Part shown: positions 1 through 12,297 of the stretch, in pieces
Position numbering within the stretch: position 1 is the stretch's first letter
Layout of the letters: every line of letters begins with the position of its first letter
Origin: Salminus brasiliensis
Lineage: Eukaryota; Chordata; Actinopteri; Characiformes; Bryconidae
NCBI RefSeq assembly: GCF_030463535.1
Contig: NC_132900.1
Location: 27,317,956 to 27,381,955, forward strand
Length of the DNA: 64,000 nucleotides
Direction: 5' to 3'
Program-made: the position numbers and the translations under genes
The notes under the pieces: generated by a model
Databases searched by the model: none
The model's input: the letters and a program-made list of their open reading frames with translations, nothing else
What the model was told of the DNA's origin: nothing

Positions 1-128
1 CATCCAAACACCATGGAAACACGTCCACAGATAGAAGTTGGACAGTACTGAGTGTACACGACTGATGTAGTGAGGTACAAATAGATGGAAGTACAGCATT
101 ACTGCTTTTACTACTGATGTGCAGTGTG

Positions 129-260
129 GCCATCTTGGATTTTGAACTGGGGGTTGGTGAGGCTCTCCCAAATATCCCAAAAATCCGACTTGTGAGACTT
201 TCAATGTTGAAATGTCCATCTTGGTCCTACTCAGAAATTCTGACGTGCATCTAAGCGTAC
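129..260. repeat. Dispersed repeat, CCATCTTGGATTTTGAAC family
   Basis: Near copies lie at 1246-1405 (plus orientation) and 47935-48010 (inverse orientation, AAAATCCAAGATGGC). A linked block, ACACCATGGAAACACGTCCA, occurs at 8 and again at 2063. 1246-2095 may therefore be one element interrupted by a SINE. No coding remnant is seen. Confidence 0.5.
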
Positions 261-406
261 ATTCCCCGTTAGCCACATTAGCCCCATAGCTCCAGCACAA
301 AACCAAAAGAGGCCAGCTTCAGACGCAAGCATGTCTTAGCTGGCTGACCACATTTGTGGTAAATTTAAGTGGGGTTCTGTAACTTGTGACTGTTTTATCC
401 CTCCAG

Positions 407-3400
407 GAGGCACGATGTCTAATCTTTACAGCCTGTTGCTGGCCAGATATCATTTCTTCCCAGAGGTGAAAACCGCAGGGATGCGCGCCCTGCCGCCTCT
501 CGCCCTCTTCACCTCCGCACATGTGAGCTCAGCCCCTCACTATCGCTCTCATGCAATTACCTTATAAATGAGGCATATTATGTCTCCGTGCCTTTTTATT
601 CAAATATTAGCCTGCATTAGTGCGCTGGCTCTGGTGTGAAAGGTGCTAGCAAGTAATGGGCTTTAATAGTATTTCCCAGCGAATTACACTTTTGATGTCT
701 GTCCTATTTCCAATTACCCTTTCAGAGTCATTATTCAATCAAAAAGTCGGCCACCGTGCTTGGGATTGGCTCTGAAAATGTTATTTTGGTGAAGTGTGAT
801 GAAAGGTAAGAATTAGGACAGTGGCTGTAATGTTCTGTGCCTTCGGGTTATGTCCGTTTTGTGAATGCTAACGTCTTGTCATGCGTGTGTGGTTTTCCAA
901 GAGGCAAAATGATTCCTGGAGAGCTGGAATCCAGCATCCGGACAGCAGAATCGAAGGTGGGTAAAATGTTCATTTCACAGTTTCATATTGGATGGTATTA
1001 ACAGACGTCAGTCGCCAGTGGTCGCCAGCTGAAGAAGGCGCTGTCACTATGCCCAGAGGGTCGCTGGTTCGAATCCCGGTCATGCTGCTAGCCATCATTA
1101 GCAGGGGTCCTGAGAGAGCAGCATTGGCCTTTCTCTCTCCAGGGTGCAATATGTTTAGGCCACACTATCACTATCTCACCTCAAAGCATCTTGAGGTGTG
1201 AAATAATCTCTAATATACTTTACTTTCATTCCGTGTTGATGATGGCCATCTTGGATTTTAAACTGGGGGTCGGTGAGGCTTTCCCGACCTTCCGAGTAGG
1301 AAATCCGACTTGTGAAGGTGTTCTAGTTGAAATTTCCTACTTGGACTTCCAACTCTGCAAATGATGACATCGCAGTGTAAATGGAAACTGAAGAGGTGGA
1401 AGGTTTTCGGGTGGTATGCACTGTAACCCCCCCCCCCCCCCCCCAACCCCCCCCCCACCACCACCACCCTTATTCCTAATAAAACAACGGAAGCAAGTGA
1501 TTACCTATATGCTAACTGTTGCACATACTAAGGCTGCGTTCCATTTACCTCAGATGGCGGCGCTAGGAATGGTTCCCGTTAAACGTTCCGAAAATCGTAC
1601 CCTATTTTACCCTGCTAGCCATCATCAGCAGGGGTCCTGAGAGAGCACCATTGGCCTTCCTCTCTCCAGGGTGGCGCTCTATCCCCACATTACTACATTA
1701 CATCTGCTGGCCGATGCACGTTGGTTGCCCGGTGAGGTTGCATTGGCGGCAGTTCGAAAAGGTTGGAGGGGGCGTGTGTTGGTCATCACCATCACTAGTG
1801 TCGGGAGCATTGCATGCAATAGGGGAAGAATAAATTGGGGCTGGGTAATTGGTGATCCAAATTGGGGAGAATATTGGTAAAAAAAAAAATAATAATAATA
1901 ACCACATGAGCAAGTCCATTAGCGATTACCGAACACCTCCACACAGTTTGAGGCAATGTTTTATGGTGAAATCTAACCAAATATGTCCCTTTTTTTAGCA
2001 TTGTTATTTAGCATTGTCCCAGGTTGATAACAACACATTATATGGTCTCTTGTGCTTTTAAACACCATGGAAACACGTCCACAGATAGAAGTTTGGCACA
2101 TGGATAGAGGTGCTAACAAACTGTACGCTACATTGCTAGTTATGTGGTAACACTTATTCAGCTATAGCAAACAATGGTGTGACTGGTTTAATTAGAAAAA
2201 TCCTTCTGGGTAAACATTTACAAATCCTCTGAAAATCCTTATCTGCAAGTTTGACTACACTACTCGTCAGTCCTTCACAGGTGCACCCGCTCAAGAAGGG
2301 CTTATTAAAGAGTTGATGAGTTGAAACAGCAGGAAAAAGCTCGAAAATGGGGAGGGATCTGAAGTGTTAATTAGCATGTAGCTAATAGCCTAATGCTAGC
2401 TGGCTGACTTCCAGTTTCTGTACATCGTGAGCCACATTGGAGCATTGATTGAGTATTGCTAAAAAAAAAAAGTAGATTATTATAACTTTATCCAACAAGA
2501 TTACCAGTACATTACATGGACAAAAGTATTGGGACACCTGCTCATTCATTGTTTCTCCAGAAATCAAGGATATTAAAAAAGAGTTTATCCTGGATTTGTT
2601 GGATTTACTGTCTCTACTGTACAGGGAAGAAGGCTTTCTTCTAGATTTCGGAGCCACATTGCTGTGAGAATTTGTTTGCTTTCAGCAACAAGAGAGTTAG
2701 TGAGGTCAGAATGTTGGATGATTACCACCCCACCTCATCCACCAACCATCATATCAGAGAACACAGTTCCACTGTTCCACAGCTCAATGCTGGGGGGCTT
2801 TATAGCCCTCTAGCCCACGCCTGGCATTAGGCATGGGGCCACTAGGTTAATGTTCATCTGCTCCAGAGAGTTTAGTCTATTCCACAGGTAATACTTCCTT
2901 GTGTGTGTGTGCATGTGCACATCTGTGTCAGCAATGGGTGCATAATGGGTCCAAGGGCAATGTCATAATTATAGTAATATGAATATTGTCAACCATGGGA
3001 ATGTGTTCAGTGTTCAGTATGTAATAGTCCCATTTGTCTCCACAGGGTCAGGTTCCATTCTATGTAAACGCCACTGCAGGGACCACTGTGTACGGGGCAT
3101 TTGACCCTCTGAATGACATAGCAGACATCTGTGCCAGATGTGGCCTGTGGATGCACGTGGATGTATTTACACACTCTATACACTTTGTTATTCTCTATAT
3201 ATCATGCCTGTACAATTCAAATAGCAAGACTGCAGAGTGTTCTGCAGATGTAGGTTTAACGGTAGGCTTTCACTTCTCTTACAGGCAGCTTGGGGAGGCG
3301 GCCTGCTCCTGTCCAGGAGGCACCGGATGAAACTGCAGGGCATTGCAAGGTCAGTTATTGACGATGTAGCTGCCAATGAAGCAGTTAAACTAGGTTAATA

Positions 3401-6400
3401 ACCAGATTTGGTGTCCTGGATGTTGACCAGAGCTGTTGGTAGCGCTGAAATGACGGTTAAAAATGGCGTTGTAATGACGTCAGTTACCAGAATGCCTAAA
3501 ATCTCATTTGCATTGTTCTCTCTATTGGCAGCAGTGAGGGAAGCTTAACAATGAGCCAGTTAGTCATAATGCGCTGGATTTCATTCACTGTTTGCTTAAT
3601 TAGTGCTTTTCAATTGAGAAATTCCATCATGCAAAGCAGCTGCTATTGTCCATTCAACCCACAGGGCCTCATCTATCACCTGGAACCCCCACAAGATGAT
3701 GGGCGTCCCACTGCAGTGTTCAGCCATACTCGTGCGCAAGAAGGTTGGTCAGATCACAGACTTGAAAAAAAACAAACACCCATATGAATCACAACCTATA
3801 CCCAGCTGTGTGTATGTGTGTGTGCTGCTGTCAGGGTCTGCTGCAGGAGTGCAACCAGCTGTGTGCTGAGTATCTTTTCCAGCCTGATAAACACTACGAC
3901 GTGTCCTATGACACCGGCGACAAGAGCATCCAGTGCGGGAGGCATGTGGACGTCTTTAAGCTGTGGCTCATGTGGAAGGCCAAGGTATCCCAGGATCTTA
4001 CCACTGTTATTACCGTCATGTTCGTATTGTTTGTTGTTTCATCTACAGTCATAACATCTGTCAGATTTAAATATCGTAAAGCAACACAAGGTACCTTTAG
4101 ATATCGTATTCAATAATTCAACTTTTTTGGCAACAACAACCGTAAATATTGCCACAGTCCTCATCCCTTATTTTCAGTTTTTCAATTTTGGCAATTTTCT
4201 GAAATCTGGCAGTTCAAGTGTCAAAGTTTCACGAAGAACGGACCAATATAAATGCTCCAACCCAACCCTACACATGGTTCGGCCCATCAGGCCTTAGAGC
4301 TGGAATTACTGATTTGGTAAATAAATATTAACTGCATTGATAACAGTAGTGGGCTCTACACCGTGGTCACAGCCCTAGCTGGGTCTAGAACTGGGCTGAA
4401 AGTACAGTCGTCATCAAGGCTGAGCTGAACTTCTCACACAGAAGCTCCTCATCCTCGGGCGTTTGACTGCAGTGTTGACACCTAAAGTGCCTACAGCCAT
4501 GTTTTACATAGAGCCCCTGTAATGTTATACAGTTATGTGTGTTTTACATACAGTACCCCAAGCTGCTTTCCATAAAACTGCACAAATTCAGTCAGTCAGT
4601 GTTGCTGTTTGGTCCACCTGCCAAAAATATCCAGACAGCTCTGGGGTCAGCAACTGGTCCACTGATGAAGAACATGTACAGTTACAGTTAGAGACGGGCT
4701 ACAGTCTCTAACTGTGCAGCAGCCAGGTGGAGCTACAAGGGAGGTGTATCTAATAACGCCTAACTAATATATACCAACAAATATCAGCAACATCAGGTTT
4801 ATTAATAAACAGTACTTAAGGGGTACTTTTACTTACTTTCACTGAATTACTGAATACATTATGTAATTATCCACATCTGAACGAATGCTTTCCAGGGCTC
4901 AGAAGGCTTTGAGTCTCAGGTCAACCACTGCCTGGACAACGCAGAGTACCTTTACCACAAGCTGAAGAGCAGAAAGGACTTTCAGTTGATCTTCCAAAGC
5001 AAGGTAAGCAACCAGCTTTCGATCAGATCACTATGAATGAATAGCCATTTTATGGCCACTTTATTGGAAACCTGACCATCTATGTCCACTTCATCATTTA
5101 GCCTTGCCTTTAAGGTAGTATTGGGTATCATAAGGTAACATTGCCTTAAGGTGCAATAATGTGGTCAATTAGTGGACGTCTAAGGTAGATGTTTCCAATA
5201 AAGTGGCCAGGGACCCTGTACTACCAAGAAGTGGTGATTTTTTAATTAGAAAACCCTACCTGTAGGAATTAGGGACCTCCCAACAAGGTTATTTTGCCCC
5301 TGATCCGATCCAAGTTCAATTTTTGTGTGTGTATAAATAATAACCCAGCCCCAAAGTTTAGATCAGATGAGCATCTGATTAATCCGTTTAGTGAAATTCC
5401 CTTTATTTTCAGTATCAGTTTATATAATCAGACTTTCTGGACTGATATATTTAGTTTAGTCAGGACTTTTCTTTACTAATTTCTTTAAAATGATTGTTTA
5501 TAGTGTTTAATATCTTATAATCCAGTCTGACTCTCCTCCCTGACCAATCAGCTCCCAGCTCCTTTACAACACTGCAGTTTGATCACTACCTATGGGTGTG
5601 TGTAGTGGTACACACTCTGGACTGATATCTGTGGTTGTTGGTCTACTGGTGTGATACTGGTTTATAGCGTGTGAGTGTGTGTGTGTGTGTGTGTTAGCAT
5701 TAGCGTTAGCCTGCACGAGGTTCTGAATAGGTGAATCAGTGCTGGTTTAGAAACAGAGAAAGGCAAGCGGTTCTCCGGTTCTCCCGCTGGTAAAACAGAG
5801 CGTGAGAGTTTTATAAAGGGTCAGATATTAGTTCCACACTGCAGAACCTCAACTCCTTTATTTGCCTTCTGAGAACGTCCGCACTGCTGCAGCTGGCTAG
5901 GTTATAGTGTCTGTTAATGACGCCTTGAGGACACCAGATGGCGCTCTGAACACCACGGTTTAAAACAAAGACTCTGGATTGGGATTAAAATAGCCAATAC
6001 CCGATCCATTCAAATATGCCAGGATCGGCCAAAATTTCGAATCCACTGGATTGGATCGGGACATCCCTAATGCGAACTCATGTTATTGCTCTTACACATT
6101 TCAAACCTCATCACTCTTGGTTTTCTAATAACACTTCTTAAACTAATACTTCACTCCATGTCACTCCAGCCGGAACACACTAACGTCTGCTTCTGGTACC
6201 TTCCGAGCCGTGTGAGGAACATGCCCGCAGGTCCGGAGAGAGACAGGGAGCTTCATATGGTGAGGACCACTTAACCTGCTATTTATAAAATACCCTAAAC
6301 AAAAGCCTGCACAACCTGTTTGGTGACCGACGGCACCAAGTTTTAGAGACATGAGCCTCGCCCTGTGTGCAAACATGATCTTATGTGTGATAACGGATTT

Positions 6401-7677
6401 GATGACAGTGCACACGTCTGTATTTTAGTCCCACAGCACAGTTTGGTGATCTTCTTGCATCTTCTGAACCTGGTGATCAAGTGAGTTGAATCAGGCATGT
6501 GTGAGCAGGGGAATCACCAAACTGTCCTGTTAGAATTCCTAGAGTCTTGCATCCTGACTTGACGTCCCACCAAATGCTCTACAAAGAGAGAGTGCGAGGA
6601 ACTGTAAGCAATGTCAGAGGACACTGACAAGTGAATGGAACGACTGGGTCAGAACATCTCCAGAACATCAGGCAGGTCTTGTGGGGTGGTCCTAGGACCA
6701 ACCAGGGTCATAGGCACCTCAGGCTCATTGCAGCGATCCATGAAGGTTCCACCTCACAACTTTCAGGACTTAAACACAAAGCAGTGAGCAAACACACACA
6801 TGCCCGGAGCAGTGGGCAGCCTGGGGAGCAGAGAGGGTTACGGGCCTTAAGGCTCAAGGGCCCAACAGTGGCAGCTACATTTCATTAAAATCTGCTGCCA
6901 ACATTTTAAGGTGTCCATATACCAGAGGACATCTTTAGAGGTCTTCTGACATCCATGCCTCGAGTGATCAGATCTGTTGTGACGGCACAAGGGGGACTTG
7001 TGCAGTGTTATGGCTGCTGGGTGTAAATTATATTTCTTAGAAATCTAATATTGGCCAATATTCTGCATATGCAATACTAGACCCAGTATAATGAGGAAAA
7101 GGTGTATGTATCAAGGATTTTCCGTGAGATCTTTGAGGAACGTTTTGGAGGATCTTTCATTTGAAACTATGGAGAAATCTATTTGAGGAACCTTCAATGA
7201 ACCTTTTTCTTCTAAAAACCTTTTCTTAAAGGTTCCTCAAAGCCCCTTATAAGGTTCCTTCAGAGTGTTAAACTAAAGAACCTCCAAATATTCCTCAAAG
7301 ATCTTACACTTTTAACAGTGTATATACTAAAGTATCTATTATCCAGTACATTGACATTGTAGTATTTTCCCTGCACACACTTCACACTTCATCTACTGAG
7401 GGATTTCCAGAGCCAGATGAGTTAGACCGAGGTGGCAACTGCCAACAGCTGTTCTTTCATTACTACCATAACATCTGCTCATTTTTTTTTTTTTTGGCTT
7501 AAGGTGGCTCCAAAAATCAAGGCGAAGATGATGGAGGAAGGAGTGACAATGATTGGCTACCAGCCTCTCGAAGACAAGGTGAATTTCTTCCGCTGCGTTT
7601 TTTCCAATCCGGCCACACAGAAGGAAGACGTGGACTTCCTCCTGGATGAGATCGCCCGCCTTGGCTGTGAGCTTTAG
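407..7677 (+). CDS. gad3: Glutamate decarboxylase (GAD family, probably gad3), 3' ten coding exons
   Basis: PLP-dependent decarboxylase that makes GABA from glutamate. Ten exons splice in frame: 407-522, 726-805, 902-956, 3046-3162, 3285-3349, 3665-3743, 3835-3984, 4896-5003, 6170-6259, 7504-7677 (stop TAG). They give about 343 C-terminal residues; family members have about 585, so roughly 240 N-terminal residues lie left of the window. Visible landmarks are SHYSIKK (PLP-stacking His), [23 protein letters not shown] (PLP Asp), NPHKMMG (Schiff-base Lys, exon 3665-3743) and [11 protein letters not shown] (catalytic-loop Tyr). All key residues are present, so the enzyme should be active. The sequence is clearly GAD rather than CSAD or GADL1, but it departs from both GAD1 and GAD2 throughout (for example the C-terminus ends LGCEL instead of LGQDL). 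That level of divergence is why gad3 is preferred over gad1a, gad1b or gad2. Family assignment is firm; the paralogue assignment is moderate. Confidence 0.93.
1007..1150 (+). mobile_element. tRNA-derived SINE, 5' head fragment
   Basis: It holds an internal RNA polymerase III B-box-like stretch (GGTTCGAATCCCGGTCATGC) followed by the family body (CATCATTAGCAGGGGTCCTG, then GAGAGAGCAGCATTGGCC). The body is shared with 1612-1899 and, in inverse orientation, with 24776-25045. It stops short at about 1150. Confidence 0.7.
1612..1899 (+). mobile_element. SINE body and 3' tail, same family as 1007-1150
   Basis: It starts in the body (CTGCTAGCCATCATCAGCAG) without the tRNA-like head. It runs through the conserved GTTCGAAAAGGTTGG segment and ends in A-rich (AAT)n sequence, as expected for a 5'-truncated SINE. 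Confidence 0.65.
2511..2880 (-). mobile_element. Tc1-like MITE family A, truncated copy
   Basis: It carries the terminal repeat ACATGGACAAAAGTATTGGG at its left end. The interior (CAGTTCCACTGTTCCACAGC and the TCTAGCCCACGCCTGGCATT stretch) is inverse to the complete copy at 20433-20928. The opposite terminus is missing. It lies in a gad intron. Confidence 0.7.
5269..6070. mobile_element. hAT-like non-autonomous DNA transposon in a gad intron
   Basis: The ends are inverted: the left starts near TAGGGACCTCCCAAC with a CTGATCCGATCC stretch, and the right ends GGATTGGATCGGGACATCCCTA. The same terminal sequence (TAGGGATGTCCCGATCCGAT) opens a second copy at 12298. The interior shares a stretch rich in GGTTCT and TTAGC with that copy in inverted order. 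No transposase is left. The hAT assignment comes from the TAGGGATG-type terminus and is tentative. Confidence 0.55.
7128..7312. repeat. GAACC fold-back element
   Basis: An imperfect palindrome built from TTTGAGGAACCTT on the left and AAGGTTCCTCAAAG on the right, with a CTAAAAACCTTTTCTT centre. A close copy lies at 21598-21786, and a weaker relative may lie at 17745-17945. It is probably a small fold-back MITE. It sits in the last gad intron. Confidence 0.6.
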
Positions 7678-7887
7678 GGCCGAAAGTGTGCGGGAGCACG
7701 GGACTTACTTACTAAACTGCACTTCCTGTAGACTTCATTGAGACATTAGCCTCAGTAAAAGTAGGTCGATTGAAGATCTACCTGTTGTAGCTCGGTGTGG
7801 GCGCTTTCCCCAAGTCTGTAGGTCATACTTTGTTTATTTATTCTGTGGCAGAATTTTCATTTCTTCGTCTTTATTGATTAGGACAGC

Positions 7888-7893
7888 ATTAAA
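7888..7893 (+). promoter_or_regulatory. Candidate polyadenylation signal of the gad gene
   Basis: ATTAAA lies 211 bases after the gad stop codon and is the first good signal variant in the 3' UTR. A canonical AATAAA at 8477-8482 is an alternative distal site. Position is the only support. Confidence 0.35.
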
Positions 7894-8129
7894 GTGATGC
7901 TTCAGCCAAAGTGGGCATTCGCACAGCTTTCCCCTGCTCCAGATTAAGGAGATCGGACAAGATATTGTTTGGTACGTGAAGTATGCTCCTTAAGCACTGA
8001 AGCCTTTTTTTTTTTTTTTTTTTGGCGAATCATCATTTTAAGTTTTCGTTTCAGTGCTTTATGTATGTTTTATATATCATATCTTATAATATCATAGACT
8101 TATTATTCATATCTAAACTAAAAAAAAAA

Positions 8130-8400
8130 AAACAGGTGCCTCACTCAAGTCTGTACCCTGCTAACATGTCCATGTGGGGTTCTGTCCTCTGCTTCCACAT
8201 TGGTCACACATATGCCTGCCCACCAGGGTCAGGGTTAAACATGGGCCCCATCTGGGTGGTACACAGCGAATGGGGCCTAGATAGGACCCATGTGTGATGA
8301 CGATGGGCTGTAACAATGGCGCCCAACTGGATCCTAGTAAAAATCCATGTACAAACCCACTCTGAGTGCCCATGCCCACCTGCCCACGAGCATGCTGAAC
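8130..8400. repeat. Low-copy GGGCCCATG/ACCCATG repeat downstream of gad
   Basis: The stretch holds reiterated TGGGCCCCAT, GGACCCATGTG and CCCATGCCCAC motifs after a poly-T/poly-A rich lead-in (8007-8132). It looks like a decayed dispersed repeat. No coding capacity was recognised. Confidence 0.35.
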
Positions 8401-8876
8401 ATCTAACTGAAGAACATTGCTACACTCAGGGGTCCTCTATGATGCATGATTAACAGGGCATATCCATCGCAGAAGAAATAAAGGATCAGTCATGTACCAC
8501 AAACATCTAAAGCTTACTGAATCAGTCCACAGAATACACACAGCTGTACTGCCGCCCACCCTACTGCTGTTTCAGCAAATGTCTCGGTTGTTGTTGTAGG
8601 AGGATCTTGATTTTTAAACCTCCAGATCTGACATTCTGGTCAGTTTTTAGCCCATCTCAGAATCTGAGACCTTTGAGAAGCAACAGTGTGAGCTGGTACT
8701 CATTAACATGTGGAGGTCTGTAAAGTGTGTCTTAAATAAGGTAGGCACTCTCTAACAAACCCCTGATGAGATGTATAAGGAGTGCTTTTTTGGCCTTCTA
8801 CTGCCATCTGCTGGTAAAATTATGTATGGCTTTAATTGTAGATTCACCTTTTTTTCTACACGAGATGTGGATGTAC

Positions 8877-9030
8877 ACCAATCAGCCAAAATATTAACAC
8901 CACCTCCTTGGCTCTACACTCATTGTCCATTTTACCAGCTTCATTTCCCATATAGGAGCGCTGAGGTGGACTGTAGTCCACCTGTTTCTCCCCACACCTG
9001 TGGCCCCACACTGGACTGACCACCACAGAT
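8877..9030. mobile_element. Fragment of a DNA element with CACCAATCAGCCAAAATATT end
   Basis: The terminus resembles that of the element at 16888-17354 (CACCAATCAGCCGTAACATT), but the interior differs. Only the left end is visible before the 67-bp tandem array begins. Confidence 0.45.
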
Positions 9031-9039
9031 CAGGTGTTG

Positions 9040-9530
9040 TTTGGGTTGTGAGTTCAAACCCAAATATCTACATCCACTAGGATACTGCTGTTAGAGGATT
9101 ATTATTCACAAGGTTGTGGGCTCGATACCCAAATCTACATCCACTAAGATACTGCTGTTAGAGGATTATTATTCACAAGGTTGTGGGCTTGATACCCAAA
9201 TCTACATCCACAAAGATACTGCTGTTAGAGGATTAATATTCACAAGGTTTGCTCGATACCCAAATCTACATCCACTAAAATACTGCTGTTAGAGGATTAT
9301 TATTCACAAGGTTGTGGGCTCGATACCCAAATCTACATCCACTAAGATACTGCTGTTAGAGGATTATTATTCACAAGGTTGTGGGCTCAATACCCCCATC
9401 TACATCTACTAAGATACTGCTGTTAGATGATTATTATTCACAAGGTTGTGGGCTCAATACCCCCATCTTTATCCCCTAAGCTGCCCATGTTAGTGGATTA
9501 TTGATCACAGGGTTGTGGGTTCGATACCCA
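9040..9530. repeat. 67-bp tandem repeat, seven units
   Basis: Units of about 67 bp carry TACATCCACTAAGATACTGC, then TGTTAGAGGATTATTATTCA, then CAAGGTTGTGGGCTCGATAC. The TGTTAG core recurs near 9090, 9157, 9224, 9289, 9354, 9422 and 9488. The GGGTTCGATACC part resembles a tRNA B box. Looser copies of the same unit occur at 10310-10560. Confidence 0.85.
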
Positions 9531-11720
9531 GTGCCAAACCTTGTGCAAGAATTTCTTTCACGCAGTGGCTCCTGGATCATTAACAAAATCCCTGCAATAG
9601 GCCTGGCCCTGGGTCTCAGCCATCAGCCCTGTGATCAGACTGTGGTAGAATAATGCTCCCTAGCTAAATATACTAAAGGCATACCCATAAGGGTACCACC
9701 AGGGTCTGTGTTTGTACCATTAAGGTGCAATTCTGTACCTTTACAGTGTACTGATTTTAAGTATGTGTGCATGTTGATCATGTGCTTCTGTCGGCTGGTC
9801 AGCAGAGGGTAGCCTTGAGAAACACTCTTCTGATTGAATTCACTGCACTGTAGTATGATTAATGACACTCAGGGGTATCTGCACTCTATATTAACCTACA
9901 TATTTATTTGATTTGATGTAAAATGAGAATGGAGTTGCATCATGTGAGGAAGGCTGCAACCAGGGGTTTCAAATGGTTGCTGAAGGACATAGTAGATGCT
10001 TTAATACTGCCATTAGCTTCTATAAGGCCTTGATCCCTTTTCAGTATTTCACAAGACAAAAAAGACAAAAGGGATTTGATTCCTAAAAGCAGCAAAGGTG
10101 TTATAAAGGTACAGGTAAAGGCCTTGCTCAAGGGCCCAGCAGCTTAGTGGATAGGGGTATTAAACTCACAACCTTGTGACTAAATGGGTTACTAAATGGG
10201 TTACCTAGAAGCAACAATAGTGTTCCTGGAGTAATTACAGTAGTCAGTGTCACTGCTAAATGACAAAAACTTTTAACCAAGAGCGTGACCAGAAATTGAC
10301 CATTGGTAAAGGGCTAGAGCTGGATACCCCTATTCCAGTGGATAGGGGTATTGAACCCACAAGCTTGCGACAAAAACACTGCACCAGCACTGGATTATTA
10401 TTGATAACAGGTTTGTGGGCTTGATACCAAATCCCCATCCACTAAAATACCACTGTCGGTGGATATTAATCACAGGGTTGTGGGTTCCATACTCAAATTT
10501 GCTTCCACTAGGCTACTACTGTTAGTGGATTATTGGCCACAGGATTGTGGGCTCGATGTGATGGCTGTGTTGAGAATGGCCCATCATAATATCTTGTCAG
10601 CCATGGTTCTGTGGTGATCCTTAAGGACTACAGAGGGCCTCATAAATTCTGCAGCATCAGATGGGTGACAGCTATGCAGATTGCACCTCTGTGGTCAATA
10701 TATAAATATATATAGTGAGGTTTGACACATAACTGAATTTTGGGAGAAGGACTATGCCCCAAACTCCTCCTCCTGGTCCACAAACCCCTTATGTAACCAT
10801 GCTTTTCAGTCCAATTCCGTGCTGAACAAACGTCGCACCCTCCTCCACCCCATCTCTCCATCATTCACCACACCAACGGGGGTCCGGCTCCTCACCCAGA
10901 CCACAGGAAAGGCAACTTGGACACCACCCTTGGCTCGGATGACACTAGCGAGGCGTTGTAGCATGGATCGTATCAGATGATGGAAGGTGTTCTTATAGAG
11001 GTTAACTGCTCCACAGCGGCATGTCGATTGCTCTTGTACCACTCGCTGGAGTCATAATTCCCCTTAAAGTGCTAGAACTCCATTCTCAGTATACTTCACT
11101 ACGATGGCTATAGAACATCCCACCAAGTTCACGGTTTCCGAGATGCCACCATCCTTTCGCCCAGTACCCTATTGCCATGTCTTATTGGGCATCCGTCAAA
11201 TCACATCCTTTGCCTAGGACAGTAGTTTTGGACTCTACGACTGCTACGACTGACTGGTGTGCTTGCTTATTTATACGTGCAGTTGCAGCAGAGGGCAAAA
11301 TGCTCAGGATGTTCTAGTGATAGTGGACAGAGAATGGACTTTTCACACATTGAGGGCCTTCCAACGGCATGACAGTGGTGCCCCACAGGTCATTGATGCC
11401 AAAAGGGAACGATGACTCCAGTTAGTAGTGCAGAGTAATCAATGCACCACTGTGGAGCGGCTAACCTCTATAATGAACACCTTCCACAGAGCAGGTATCC
11501 TGGGTCATTCTCAGCACTGCAGTGACACTGACATGGTGGTGGGGTGTTAGTAGTGTGTGCTGTGCTGGTGGTAGGAGTGGACCAGACACAGCAGTGCTGC
11601 TGGAGTTCTCACCAACATGTTGAATCCAAAAAAACAAAACTGTTGGGACTTGAAAGTGTCGTAGTTGCAGAACCACCTTGACATACCCCCCCCCCCCCCC
11701 ACACACACACACACATATAT
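9531..11720. other. Repeat-rich intergenic stretch
   Basis: It contains diverged relatives of the 67-bp unit (10310-10560) and a fragment of the TTGCTCAAGGGCCCA repeat (10110-10175; fuller copy at 51620-51850). It also contains a dispersed repeat at about 10830-11610 (CAGTGACACTGACATGGTGG block near its end), related to 49731-49866. A C-run and (CA)n lie at 11687-11716. No gene was recognised. Confidence 0.5.
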
Positions 11721-12297
11721 AATTAATGCATTATTAATGTATTGGGCCTGCCTGCGCCTGTCAGGACAGACTGTCTGTGTGCGTTGTGTTAATGGTCTGT
11801 TTAAGCAGCCTTTATACAGGTGATTTAACAAAGTTAGTGCAGAAAATGACACGTAGTTCTGCACCCAGACAACACCATCAATCACTCACACTGCGGCCTG
11901 CCACTTCTGCGTGAATTTGTGCTTGTGTGTGCAGTTCAGCTGCATGCGGATTAATGAGCTGTGCTGCTGCCGCTGTGGTTTCATGACGGCGGACACATGG
12001 ACACATCGGGGCCTGCAGATGTGTAGTGATCAGTGTATAAACACACAGGCGTTGCCGAGTAATGCTACAGCTACGCCCAATACTGACCATAACTGGTCTA
12101 ACCCTAAACATGACGCTAACCTTAACCCCGCTAACCTTTATCGTAATCTTTACTTTAACCTTAAGACCTATACCTAAACCTAACCCTCCGTACATCTAAC
12201 CTTAACCCTAGCTGTATTTATACTAACCCTAAAACTCTCCTGTCTGCTGGTTTAACGCTAGCTAACTGTGCTGATCCTGAATCTGATGGTATTTTTT

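Noticed and set aside
1062-1090. tRNA gene suggested by GGTTCGAATCCCGGTC
   Set aside because: Only the B-box side is tRNA-like; no cloverleaf could be formed, and the sequence continues into a SINE body found elsewhere in the window.
9040-9530. CRISPR-like array
   Set aside because: Units are contiguous tandem repeats without unique spacers, in a vertebrate genome.
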